Shown piece after piece: positions 45,665 to 55,400 of a DNA stretch of 64,000 bases; position 1 is the stretch's first letter; the number at the start of each line of letters is the position of its first letter. The position numbers and the translations under genes are program-made. The notes beneath the pieces are model-generated. The model worked only from the letters and a program-made list of their open reading frames with translations. It was not told where the DNA came from and did not search any database. The stretch is from CAVQEK01 sp963711495 (GTDB lineage: Bacteria; Bacteroidota; Bacteroidia; Cytophagales; Cyclobacteriaceae), in assembly GCA_963711495.1 (NCBI GenBank), contig CAVQEK010000001.1, positions 1 through 64,000 of the forward strand. The letters run 5' to 3'.

Positions 45665-47047
45665 TTATTCAAACAATTTAAATGAGATAGCAGCAATAAA
45701 ACCAATCAATGTGCTGATTCCCACGGCGTTTGCCTTACCCAGGTGGACTGCCTCAGGGATCATTGCGGCAGCAATCATGGTCAGCATAGCGCCTGACGCC
45801 AGCCCTTCCAGAAATATCAGAGCCGTGTGACTGAGAGACTCAGTCAGGATGAATCCGCAACCGGCGCCGATACCGGTTATGACCATCAGGGAAAACCACA
45901 TCAAGAATATTTTTTGATTGCTCCATCCCTGTAATTTCATGTTTGCCGAACTCGACAACGCCTCCGGAAAATTTGAAAGAAACAATCCGGCGATAAGCGT
46001 GTAGGGTATGACATTCCTCAAAAAAAGCTCATTCCCCATACTCACCTGGATTTTAAGCGATATCAACAGTCCACCGCCAATTACAAGGCTCTCTGGAATA
46101 CCATCCAGCAAAATACCAAGCCAAATCGCCATTCCAGCATTTTTGTGTTCCTCTTTTGCCAGACGCATGCGAAGGCTGTTAGGCATGGAAATACCTTCCT
46201 CCAGGGCCTCTACAGCTTGCTTTTTCCAATCGATAGCACTTTTTGTCTGTTTGGCAATATGATCTTCTAGATAATCGAGGTTTTGAGTGGCCAAATTACG
46301 GCAGGCCTCATCAAATTCGGCCGATATTTCGCGTAGCATGCTGAAACCCTCGACCGAAAGCACCATGCCTGAAACAATGGATTCTGCTTCTGCGGTTCCT
46401 GGAGAGGGGATGCTGGATATAAGCGGGATCATACCCAAAACATCTCCCGGTTTCATTTCTTTCATTTTCTGACCATCCCGGATGATTTGCACAATCCCTT
46501 TGAATATGAAAAACAGGTTGTTAACAGCTACACCTTGTTTGGCTATGGTCTCGTTTTTAGCATAAACCTTAGGTTGTAAAAGGGATATAAGTGTTTCAAT
46601 ATGTTCCGAAGGAAGGTTTTGCAGCAATGGAAAAGTCGACAACTGTTCAACCAGTTTTTTCTTTCTCTTTTTTTCGGCCATACTGAAATAGGCGATGCTG
46701 CTGGCTTTTTTACGCAAAAAACCTCCACCAGCATTAACCAGTTGATCTAGTAGGACGAATAGGATCCCACCGAGGATTGCCCCTGTGATCAAACCGTAAA
46801 AATCCAAAACAGGGTTTCCATGTCCGTCGATATTTTCAGTCGAACTAATCGCCATGACCGTAGGGGCAACCAGTTCGACAGAAAGCGCTGCAATCAATGC
46901 TCCGGATCCAAATGCCGCCAGTAGAGAAATAATAGCAGGCCTGGGTTTGATGCGAAGACCAACCATGGACCCCAATGGGAGGGAGGCAGCGCTTATGGCG
47001 CCGAGTAGGACAGCCCATATAAAAAATTTAAAGGAGAATAAATCCAT
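45665..47047 (-). CDS. ZIP-like membrane protein with inserted cNMP-binding domain
   Basis: 460 residues. Residues ~1-105 have three hydrophobic segments. A cyclic-nucleotide-binding-like domain (about 136-250: FPLLQNLPSEHIETLISLLQ, NETIAKQGVAVNNLFFIFKG, MKPGDVLGMIPLI) is inserted. About 305-460 hold the rest of a ZIP-type core with DGIPESLVIGGG (315-326) and SNFPEALSSS (358-367). In metal-transporting ZIPs the equivalent motifs carry His; here they read D-G-I-P-E and S-N-F-P-E, so zinc transport is doubtful. An inner-membrane transporter gated by cAMP or a similar ligand is a fair inference. It precedes ppk2 by about 60 bases. Confidence 0.75.
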   Translation of the reverse strand: MDLFSFKFFIWAVLLGAISAASLPLGSMVGLRIKPRPAIISLLAAFGSGALIAALSVELVAPTVMAISSTENIDGHGNPVLDFYGLITGAILGGILFVLLDQLVNAGGGFLRKKASSIAYFSMAEKKRKKKLVEQLSTFPLLQNLPSEHIETLISLLQPKVYAKNETIAKQGVAVNNLFFIFKGIVQIIRDGQKMKEMKPGDVLGMIPLISSIPSPGTAEAESIVSGMVLSVEGFSMLREISAEFDEACRNLATQNLDYLEDHIAKQTKSAIDWKKQAVEALEEGISMPNSLRMRLAKEEHKNAGMAIWLGILLDGIPESLVIGGGLLISLKIQVSMGNELFLRNVIPYTLIAGLFLSNFPEALSSSANMKLQGWSNQKIFLMWFSLMVITGIGAGCGFILTESLSHTALIFLEGLASGAMLTMIAAAMIPEAVHLGKANAVGISTLIGFIAAISFKLFE

Positions 47048-47064
47048 TTTATTTTGATTAATGA

Positions 47065-47565
47065 CTATTTAACAGTATAACCTTTGCCTTCCATGCAAGC
47101 CGTAAAAGCCTTTTTAAAATTATCCATCATCTCTTTTTCCTGGGCCTCGGCTGCTTGAGTATTTTGCTGCTGTTCCATTTGATCACCCACTTTTTTTGCC
47201 CTACGTCCTCTTAACCCACCTACTACTGCACCAATGGCTGCACCTTCTCCGGCATCTCCAGCTATTGCGCCAATAGCTGCGCCCGCTGCGGCTCCTTTTG
47301 CAGCACCAACAACCGCAGAACCATCAGGTGAAGTGTCTGCCTCTTTAACTTCTACCTCTGGTGGATTTGTAGGATCTATACCGGTTTGTTCTTTGGCCCA
47401 TTTGTAGCAGGCTATTTCATCATTATCCTGTGTCTCTTTACTTTGGTTATTTGAGGCGAAAACATAAAGTCCCAAACCGCCTGCAATGGACGTTTTCCCG
47501 GATTGTTGGGCAAAGAGCGTCGTTATGCACGACAAAAAGAAAATAGCTGATAATATTATTTTCAT
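47065..47565 (-). CDS. Exported glycine-zipper protein
   Basis: 166 residues with a signal peptide (MKIILSAIFFLSCITTLFAQ). A Gly/Ala-rich zipper (AAKGAAAGAAIGAIAGDAGE then GAAIGAVVGGLRGRR) at ~85-120 resembles YMGG/Rick_17kDa-type glycine-zipper domains found in small envelope proteins. A conserved-looking CYKWAKEQTGIDP precedes it and a C-terminal FKKAFTACMEGKGYTVK follows, with Cys in both. The latter form is common in this family. Exact role unknown. It is just downstream of a SnoaL-like lipoprotein gene (12-base gap). Confidence 0.7.
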   Translation of the reverse strand: MKIILSAIFFLSCITTLFAQQSGKTSIAGGLGLYVFASNNQSKETQDNDEIACYKWAKEQTGIDPTNPPEVEVKEADTSPDGSAVVGAAKGAAAGAAIGAIAGDAGEGAAIGAVVGGLRGRRAKKVGDQMEQQQNTQAAEAQEKEMMDNFKKAFTACMEGKGYTVK

Positions 47566-47577
47566 AGGGTTTTATGT

Positions 47578-48105
47578 TTAAAGATCATTTGGGTTCAGGA
47601 ATACGTAACCGAGTTGCCGGAGGGCATCAGCTTCATTGTAAAAGGTATAGCTCTTCACAATTTTGCCATTATTAATCTGGTAAATTGTATTTGCCATGAT
47701 CGTAACGGTACCTTTGTTGTTTTTGTAGGTGATTTCAAGTTCTGCCCAGTTTGAAACCCAGTCTCCCTGGTTATCACCAATGGCAATGGTCACTCCAATG
47801 TTCCTGGATTTGTTGTATTTGATCGTTTGGTACAGATTCTCAACATTGTTTTTCCAGTTTTCAATGGCCTGGGATTTTCTAATGGAATCACCAAATGAAG
47901 GACCAATGCCAATATAGTTGTCATCCAGATATGTTTCCATTGCCTTGTAATCCAGGGTCTCCACTGCTTTCACGTATCCATTGATCAATTCCACGTTTTT
48001 GGTTGTGTGGTCATTTGAACCTGTACATCTGGACAAAAAGAGAACTAACGAAAACAACGCAGTTGCCAAGGTCAGGGCATTTAATTTTTTTATTATTATT
48101 TTCAT
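47578..48105 (-). CDS. SnoaL/NTF2-like lipoprotein
   Basis: 175 residues with a lipoprotein leader (lipobox LSRC, Cys near 27). The mature part has an NTF2/SnoaL-type fold pattern: NVELINGYVKAVETLDYKAM, YLDDNYIGIGPSFGDSIR, NWAELEITYKNNKGTVTIMA and IYQINNGKIVKSYTFYNEAD. Such domains bind small ligands or act as simple catalysts; no active-site set is obvious. It is followed by the glycine-zipper gene and preceded by a 156-base gap to the DUF4136 gene. Confidence 0.7.
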   Translation of the reverse strand: MKIIIKKLNALTLATALFSLVLFLSRCTGSNDHTTKNVELINGYVKAVETLDYKAMETYLDDNYIGIGPSFGDSIRKSQAIENWKNNVENLYQTIKYNKSRNIGVTIAIGDNQGDWVSNWAELEITYKNNKGTVTIMANTIYQINNGKIVKSYTFYNEADALRQLGYVFLNPNDL

Positions 48106-48261
48106 AGTACATGTTATATAGTTGGATCGATGAATTCGACTATCATGATTGGTATATAAATTTATCCAGAAAGAATAATTTTAGAGGCCAATCCTTGACT
48201 TGAAAAGCTCAATCATCTGATTTTTCAACTTTTATTTCTTCGTGATATGTAAGCTTGTTAT

Positions 48262-48828
48262 TTACTTGCCGGCTTTAATTGGAAATGGTTTCATGATGGC
48301 TTCCGCTACAACAGGCGCCATTTTTTCTCGTTTGTCTGGGTTTTCTTCCACGGTTTTCGTTCCGACACCTTGCCATATCAATTTTTTATCTGCCTTATCA
48401 AATACATCAACGACTAAAGTGCCTTCCAAATAGTCATTCTGGTTGTAATGTGTAGTGGATTGACCACCCATGCCATAAGAACCATACCATCCCCATCCGG
48501 CGCCGTAACCCCATCCGGCACCATAGTGATCAGTATAGGCCGTCACGCTGGTTTTTTGATCAACAACGAGGTAAAGGGATACCACCATGTCTCCGTTTTC
48601 CTTAACCAGTTGAAGGTTCCTTTTTGCAAACTCAGCGGCAAAAGCTTTTTCTATACGTTCTTTGTCAAATTGGTTAAGGATTTTATCGCTTTCTTTCGTC
48701 CATCCGTAATATTCGAAAGATTTATATTTGCTAAAGTCAGCTTGCTTGTCGTAATCTGAAGTGACTTGGATTGACGCGCATGCAGAAGCAATTAAAATTA
48801 AAATTGGAATTGTAATAAGATTTTTCAT
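48262..48828 (-). CDS. DUF4136 lipoprotein
   Basis: 188 residues with a lipoprotein leader (lipobox ASAC). It has the DUF4136 layout: SIQVTSDYDKQADFSKYKSF at the start, EKAFAAEFAKRNLQLVKENG, VVSLYLVVDQKTSV and the C-terminal LIWQGVGTKTVEENPDKREK. Between them is a Gly/Tyr/Trp-rich insert (GAGWGYGAGWGWYGSYGMGG). The function of DUF4136 is unknown; it is an outer-envelope lipoprotein domain. Two dead relatives are at 5562-5866 and 51116-51310. Confidence 0.85.
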   Translation of the reverse strand: MKNLITIPILILIASACASIQVTSDYDKQADFSKYKSFEYYGWTKESDKILNQFDKERIEKAFAAEFAKRNLQLVKENGDMVVSLYLVVDQKTSVTAYTDHYGAGWGYGAGWGWYGSYGMGGQSTTHYNQNDYLEGTLVVDVFDKADKKLIWQGVGTKTVEENPDKREKMAPVVAEAIMKPFPIKAGK

Positions 48829-48849
48829 AGCGAATTGAATTTATTATGA

Positions 48850-49320
48850 TTAATTTATTTCAACCAGGGGCATTTGCTTGGCAAGTTCAGCAGCAATCAT
48901 TGCGTCGATTTTATTTTCAATCTGGAAATAGCGGGCTACTTTGGTAGCTGGCAGGATTTTTATGAATTTTTTGTAATAGGTTTTATTCAGGCTTAGCAGA
49001 TTGCTTTGATAAGTCATCATTTCATTCAACAACTCATCAGCTTTTTCATTAGTAAGTGATTCATAGTTTGCTGCGAAATCCTTAATGATGTTTACACGTT
49101 CCGTGTGAACCTTGTATAATTCGGCGTTGTATTCATTGTACAATTCCCAGAAAGGTCCGCTTTCCGTTTCACTCAGTATCATAGCCTCGGCGACGGCGGC
49201 TTTTTTCTCTGTATGGAGCACTTCCCTAGCTACTTCCAGGTAATCATCAAATGATTGGGCACATACGGGTTGGATCATCATGACCAAACCGACAATAATT
49301 AGTGTTAAATTTCTGTTCAT
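48850..49320 (-). CDS. Small exported helical protein, paralog 3 of 3
   Basis: 156 residues, signal peptide NLTLIIVGLVMMIQPVCAQ. The mature part is nearly the same as the 11785-12255 protein: FDDYLEVAREVLHTEKKAAV, ESGPFWELYNEYNAELYKVH, NYESLTNEKADELL, then LNKTYYKKFIKILPATKVAR. Here it lies in a run of small envelope genes, 21 bases upstream of the DUF4136 gene. The family is probably a periplasmic all-helical protein of unknown role. Confidence 0.8.
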   Translation of the reverse strand: MNRNLTLIIVGLVMMIQPVCAQSFDDYLEVAREVLHTEKKAAVAEAMILSETESGPFWELYNEYNAELYKVHTERVNIIKDFAANYESLTNEKADELLNEMMTYQSNLLSLNKTYYKKFIKILPATKVARYFQIENKIDAMIAAELAKQMPLVEIN

Positions 49321-49377
49321 TTTGGTATTGTTACTTTTTATTATTTATGTAAAGTCCTCTTTATAAATTTGAGTTTT

Positions 49378-50505
49378 TTATAATCCAAACCGATATTGCA
49401 GCATGCCAATAAATTGAGTCCTGCTACTCAGAAAGCCATATTCAGCCCTTATCATAAAATGTTTATTTAATTGAAACTGTGAGCCGACTACAAAATTCCA
49501 TTTGTCTTTCGGGCGTTTGTCAAGCGAGTACTGCACAGTTGAGTTTCCTACGTTTTGCACCGCCTCGTTCGCCGCATTGAGTACATTGCCTGCTGTGGTG
49601 AGTGCCCTGTTTGCCGTTTCATATTTTGCCTTGTTGACCGGATTGGCTTGTTGTGGAGGCGTCAGGTTATTCCACCATACGTCTACCTGTTCCTGGGCTT
49701 CGCCAACACGATCTATGCCCGAATTAATCTTTTCTTCAAGGCCATCCAATTCCAATACTTCATCCAATGGCAGATTGCCTTCTGTTCTGGTATTTAATTT
49801 TAAGCGAAAACCGCCGACCCAGAAATTGAGTGTTTGATCGGGTTTACTCAATTTGAATGATTTTCCCATCCGCGGCCCGAAAATGAAGGCAAATGCGGGT
49901 TTCTCCAAAGCAGTTATGTCTGTCCAGGTAAAATTCATATCCAGGGCCAACCAGCCCCCACCTACTCCAATCGTAGGGGTTAGGCCAAAACCCATTGAGG
50001 TAGATTCAAAATTTGCCTTTGAAGAAGTCGAAAAGACCTCTTTCCAAGTATCCGTTGAATCGGGTACCCACACGCCGAAATTCACAGCGGTAGACGGGTT
50101 TCCTTTGGCAACCACTCCATAGACATTTAAAAAAGGGAAAAGCCATATGTCAGGCCGGAAGTTGTAACCAGATAATTCAGAAGTTGCATTATTAAATCTG
50201 ATTATTTCATCGAGATTATAAAGTGGTCCATTGTTGAATCCTACCTGGAGATTGTCGATAATCAGGTCGGACTTCTGCCAGATGTAGTTGAAACCCAGAC
50301 CTGCCGAATAAGGTAGATCGAAGCCTAGTTTGGTTGCCTTATCGCCCCAAATGGGAAGAATGTACGGATATTCAGTTTCTTTGAGACTGTCGATGGCTTC
50401 CATATTTTTCTTCCCAACCTCCATATTGGAAAATACCTGACCATATACGACGATTGAGGCGAATAAATGTAGCATGAAAAAGAGAGTAAAAGATATCTTA
50501 ATCAT
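49378..50505 (-). CDS. Outer-membrane beta-barrel-like protein with helical insert
   Basis: About 375 residues from the ATG at 50505, which gives a signal peptide (MIKISFTLFFMLHLFASIVV then YGQ); a frame to 50547 adds a hydrophilic lead. The strand-rich parts (GFDLPYSAGLGFNYIWQKSD, LTPTIGVGGGWLALDMNFTW, LNFWVGGFRLKLN and final MLQYRFGL) suggest a barrel. Residues ~260-330 are helical with repeats of Asn/Ala (ANRALTTAGNVLNAANEAVQ). I do not recognise a family. It heads the run of small envelope genes, with a palindrome copy about 220 bases upstream. Confidence 0.6.
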   Translation of the reverse strand: MIKISFTLFFMLHLFASIVVYGQVFSNMEVGKKNMEAIDSLKETEYPYILPIWGDKATKLGFDLPYSAGLGFNYIWQKSDLIIDNLQVGFNNGPLYNLDEIIRFNNATSELSGYNFRPDIWLFPFLNVYGVVAKGNPSTAVNFGVWVPDSTDTWKEVFSTSSKANFESTSMGFGLTPTIGVGGGWLALDMNFTWTDITALEKPAFAFIFGPRMGKSFKLSKPDQTLNFWVGGFRLKLNTRTEGNLPLDEVLELDGLEEKINSGIDRVGEAQEQVDVWWNNLTPPQQANPVNKAKYETANRALTTAGNVLNAANEAVQNVGNSTVQYSLDKRPKDKWNFVVGSQFQLNKHFMIRAEYGFLSSRTQFIGMLQYRFGL

Positions 50506-51115
50506 CCTAAATCCACTGCGATGAAAAGTATGTTGGTCGGTAGGCATCTTGATGTAAAAACTTAGTAAAGTTCCGTATGATATGATTTATATAACAGTCA
50601 TTCACATCCTCTAATCAATTTATATGCCATCTCTCTAGTGAAGATCTTAATACACTTTATACCAAATAGTTACCCGAAGGATGTATGTATACGCCTCAAC
50701 GATAAAATAAAAAATATAAACCATATTTCGGGATGGTCACGAAATATCGTTAGCAAAGAATCATTTAAAAAAAATTAAAAATGCCACACCAATTTTTCTA
50801 TGCATTTCACGAGCAATATTTCAATTCCATACACATCGTTTTCAACTTGAACCGTGGCTATATTTGAAGTTCCCATCATGTGGAATGGCCGCTACCTAAC
50901 AATTTGAAATAGAGTCAGATAAAGATCACCAAGCAGAAAGTCTTATCCTATTGGAGTCGTTCACACCGGAAAAAGGCAAAAATCGTATCATTTGTGTCGA
51001 TGAGGGGGCTCCTGAAAGCGTACTCTTCTGGTATAGAATTTGTTTAGCTAAGTCGCCAAGAACATTCTTCCTTATTTTAAATGATTTATTAAAGATTTAA
51101 GAAGACCAAAGAGAA
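50506..51115. other. 610-base divergent intergenic stretch
   Basis: This lies between the minus-strand barrel gene and the plus-strand DUF4136 remnant before the second RND operon. It holds palindrome copy 4 (50723-50750). A short frame near 50930-51100 reads ESFTPEKGKNR without start or end. No RNA gene or clear promoter element was fixed. Confidence 0.4.
50723..50750. promoter_or_regulatory. Recurrent palindrome, copy 4
   Basis: ATATTTCGGGA faces TCACGAAATATCGT across a short spacer, nearly identical to copy 3. It is about 220 bases upstream of the minus-strand barrel gene and about 370 upstream of the DUF4136 remnant on the plus strand. Confidence 0.5.
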
Positions 51116-51310
51116 ATGAAAAACTGACTTACAATAACCATACTCACCCAGGGGTTGCTTATGGGTTGCTATCCCCAGGGACCTGAATACTCTACGGAGC
51201 CTGATGTAGTCCTCACAAAATATAAAGATGATTATGATTTTTAAGCTAAGACCACCTATGCCATGCCGAATAAGATAATAAAAATAACCGGCACTTTAAA
51301 AGAAAATTAA
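51116..51310 (+). pseudogene. DUF4136 lipoprotein gene remnant
   Basis: From the ATG at 51116: MKN, an in-frame TGA at codon 4, then LTITILTQGLLMGCYPQGPE. After a further TAA at 51242 it continues as AKTTYAMPNKIIKITGTL to a stop at 51308-51310. This is the start of a DUF4136-type lipoprotein (leader ending in GC, then YPQGPEY and KTYAMPDKIxKITG-like). Two stop codons and loss of the rest make it dead. It precedes the RND adapter gene by 10 bases, so its relic now forms that operon's leader. Confidence 0.7.
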
Positions 51311-51320
51311 ATTTACCACT

Positions 51321-52400
51321 ATGAAACACCTTTTATTGTTCACCCTGACATTTGGCTTTTTATTACCCGGTTGCAAAGAAAAATCCGGGGAGGAATTGCT
51401 GGTCCGCCCCGTCAGAACGCAAACAATTACTTCCGTGGAACAACTCTCAACTGCCAAATTTCCAGGGGTTTCGAAGGAAGTACAAACAGTTGAAATGGCT
51501 TTTAGAGTCGCAGGCCCGCTGGTGAAATTGAATGCTATTGAAGGCCAAAGTGTAAAGAGGGGCCAGCTTTTGGCTGAAATTGACTCACGGGATTTTCGGG
51601 TTGATCTGTCCGCAAAAGAAGGAAGGTTTATCCAGGCTCGGGCAGAAAAAGAAAGATTTGAGAAATTACTTGTCCGTAACGCTGTCTCTCAAAACGAATA
51701 TGATCAAAGACTGGCAGCCTATCTGGAAGCTAAGTCTGCTTATGAGGCTTCGCAAAATGCACTTGCAGATACACGCCTTGTAGCTCCATTCGATGCTTTT
51801 GTAGATCAGAAAATGGTGGAAAATAATGAAAGGGTTACTGTTGGCCAAACCGTATTAACATTACTTGACCTTTCTGCTATTGAAGTAAAATTCTCTGTAC
51901 CGGATATGCTTGCCGCAGAATACCGGGATTATGACTACTTCCTGGTAACATTCGATGTATACCCTGATCACCAATTTGAGGCCGATATGAAAGAAGTAGA
52001 AAAGAAATCTGTTGGCAGCGCCGGAATACCTGTAACCATTGTTATCCGCCATAAGAATACCACAAATGACCCGTACAAAATCACTGCCGGAATGAGCTGC
52101 AATGTTCAGATTGTTTTAAAAGGATCTGAGGATAAATCAACCGCTGAGCCGGAAGATATACTGATACCTCTTACCGCCGTATATGGTGAACCTGAAAACA
52201 ATGAAAATTATGTGTGGGTAGTCCAAACAGATTCTCTGGTAGTTCATAAAAGGAAAGTTGCCGTGGGCCATCTTGCAGGGGAAGATATGATTGTCATTCA
52301 ATCGGGTCTATCCAAAGGAGAGACAATAGTTACGGCAGGAGGTAATCTTCTCACAGAAAATCAAAAAATAAAATTACTCACAAATGATCAAACCCAGTAA
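51321..52400 (+). CDS. RND efflux adapter, lipoprotein (second pump)
   Basis: 359 residues with a lipoprotein leader (lipobox LPGC, Cys18). It has the standard adapter parts: AFRVAGPLVKLNAIEGQSVK and LADTRLVAPFDAFVDQKMVE lipoyl halves, a helical hairpin (GRFIQARAEKERFEKLLVRN), a barrel domain (SAIEVKFSVPDMLAAEYRDY) and a C-terminal LPLTAVYGEPENNENYVWVV-like end. It feeds the pump encoded 3 bases downstream. This adapter differs clearly from that of the first operon. Substrates unknown. Confidence 0.9.
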   Translation: MKHLLLFTLTFGFLLPGCKEKSGEELLVRPVRTQTITSVEQLSTAKFPGVSKEVQTVEMAFRVAGPLVKLNAIEGQSVKRGQLLAEIDSRDFRVDLSAKEGRFIQARAEKERFEKLLVRNAVSQNEYDQRLAAYLEAKSAYEASQNALADTRLVAPFDAFVDQKMVENNERVTVGQTVLTLLDLSAIEVKFSVPDMLAAEYRDYDYFLVTFDVYPDHQFEADMKEVEKKSVGSAGIPVTIVIRHKNTTNDPYKITAGMSCNVQIVLKGSEDKSTAEPEDILIPLTAVYGEPENNENYVWVVQTDSLVVHKRKVAVGHLAGEDMIVIQSGLSKGETIVTAGGNLLTENQKIKLLTNDQTQ

Positions 52401-52403
52401 GCC

Positions 52404-55400
52404 ATGAATATTGCAAAGTACGCTCTGGATAACAAGTATGTTATTCATATGATCCTGATCTTTGTATTTGTTCTTGGGATAATCGGCTACAAAATCCTGG
52501 GGAAAAAAGAAGACGCGCCTTTCGTAATTAAAATTGCGGTACTTACAACACAATATCCCGGCGCTACACCAGCTGAGGTTGAAGAACTTGTTACTGAAGT
52601 TATTGAAAGGGAGGTTCAGGGATCAAGGGGTGTTGAATTCCTGCGATCAGAATCTTATTACGGCTTATCCAAGATTTATGTGAATATGTATGAAAATTAC
52701 AAAAACAAAGATATGCCGCAACTCTGGGATGAGCTAAGACGAAAAGTGAAATCAGCCCAATCAAACCTTCCTCCCGGTACATCCGAAATTTCTATAAATG
52801 ACGATTTCGGGGATGTTTACGGACTCTATTTCGCTGTAGTGGCCGAAGATGGGTATTCCTACTCCGATCTCAGGGATTATGCCAATTATGTCAAGAAGAT
52901 GCTGGTTCCAATTAACGGTGTTTCTAAAGTGGCACTTTTTGGTGAGCAAGTGGAAGTGGTTAATATCATGATCTCCCAGGAACGCTTGTCTAACCTGGGT
53001 ATACCGCCGACAAATATTGGTGAAGCACTGCAATCTCAAAATATTCTGATCAACACGGGAGATCTGCAAGCAGGTGATATGCAGTTAAAAATAAAAGCCG
53101 AAGGAGATTTCAGAAGTATTGAGGATATAAAAAATGTAATCATTAATGGTCCGTCAGGGCGGCAATTCAGGCTGGGTGATATCGCAAATATTACTAAAGG
53201 TTATTTGGACCCACCCGTAACAAAAATGCGATTTAATGGTAAACCGGCCATAGGCATGGGAATATCAACCCCTATTGATGCCAATGTGGTAAAGGTTGGT
53301 GCTCTTGTACAGGAACAATTAAAAAAGATCAAAGAGCAAATTCCCGTTGGCGTTGAAATAGAAGGTATTTACTTCGAAGACCAGATTGCCGACGCTGCCA
53401 ATTCCAACTTTATCCTGAACCTCATCATTTCAATTATAATCGTTGTTGTACTGCTCATGTTGACCATGGGCGTAAGAGCCGGTATTCTTATAGGCACCAG
53501 TCTGTTATTCAGTATCCTGGGCACATTGATGATTATGATATTTATCAATGAAAGCCTCCACAGAACCTCGCTGGCAGCATTTATCATTGCCATGGGGATA
53601 TTGGTGGATAACGCCATTGTTGTGACTGATAACGCCATGGTAGCTATGAAACGGGGTGTTCCTTTGAGAAAGGCTTTAATCGAAGGTGCAACTATTCCTC
53701 AATGGGGTTTGCTTGGGGCAACTGTCATCGCAATTGCTTCATTTTTACCATTATACCTGGCAGGAGCCAATGCCGCCGAGGTAATAAAACCACTGTTCAT
53801 AGTTCTGGCCATATCCTTGTTTTTAAGCTGGATCTTTGCGCTTACTCAAACACCCGTTTATGGAGAATTCCTGATTAAAGTTAAACCGGAGGGAGGTAAA
53901 GATCCGTACGACAATAAGTTTTACAATTGGTTTGACGGATTTCTTAAAAAAATACTGGCAAAACCCTTTACAACCATAGGGTTGATCCTCGGTGTTTTTA
54001 TGCTTTCGCTAATCGCTTTCAGCCATACTAAACGAAGTTTTTTTCCGGCTATCGATAAGCCTTATCTTAAAGTAGATTACTGGCTCCAGACGGGCACTTC
54101 TATCAATAAAACAGAGGCTGATATTGAGGTAATAGAAAAGTATCTACTGGCTCGCGAAGATGTAAAACAGGTTTCAGTAACCCTGGGAGCATCTCCATTG
54201 AGATATTACCTCGCATCAACAAGTTTTGGACCGTTGCCAAATTTTGCCAATATCCTTGTCGAGACTAAGACACCGGATGACGCCATAAATCTTCAGAAAG
54301 AACTCAGTGACTTTATAGAAAAAAACCTTCCCGGAGCAATACCGATTGTGCAGCGGTTTAAGGTATCACCGGTACCGGACGCTGATATTGAAGTAATGTT
54401 CAAAGGGCCGGATGCCAATGTGCTGCGGAAATTATGTGAAGAAGCTAAAGCCATTATGCGAAAGGAACCACTGGCCCAGAATGTCAGGGATAGTTGGGGA
54501 AATAAAATACCGGTATGGGAGCCCATATATTCCCAGAACAGGGGACAATTGCTCGGAGTAAGTAAGGAAAATATGGCATTCTCGATGCGTACCATAACCA
54601 ACGGAGTACCGATTGGCGATTACCGCGAAAAAGATAAAAGTATTACAGTTCTACTCAAAGATGAAAACTTTGGAAAAATCGACCTGGCCAACATGGGAAA
54701 TATTCCTGTTTTTTCAACTACAGGAAAAGCCGTCTTATTGAACCAGGTAACAGAGAAACAGAACTTCGGATGGAGAGATTTTGTGATAAAAAGATTCGAC
54801 CGCCAAAGAGGTCTATCGGCACAGTGCGATCCCGTCTTGGGTGTAGAATCTCCTGAATTGGAAGCGAAGCTCTTTCCACTCATGGAAAAAATTAAATTGC
54901 CCGATGGGTATAGTATGATGTACGATGGCATGTATCGTACTCAAATGCGTACCCAGGGAGCTATTGCAGCGAAAATGCCCATCATGCTATTCATAATTTT
55001 GATGGTCCTCACCGTACTTTTCAACAGCTTTAAAAAACCAATACTAATTATACTTACTGTACCATTTATGATAATTGGTATTACCATGGCATTGCTGATC
55101 ACAGGAGCGCCCTTTGGCTTTTTTGCTATATTAGGTGTACTCGGCCTGATTGGTATGGTTATAAAGAATGCAATTGTTTTGATGGACCAGGTCAATCTCG
55201 AACTGGCCGATGGGAGATCAAATTATGATGCTATAAAAATCGCCACACGATCTCGTGTGATGCCTGTATCCATGGCAGCGGGAACAACCATTCTTGGGAT
55301 GATCCCTTTACTTCCAGACCCGATGTTTGGAGGTATGGCTGCTTCAATTATGGGAGGACTCTTTGCGGCGACATTGATAACCATTATTGCTGTTCCGGCA

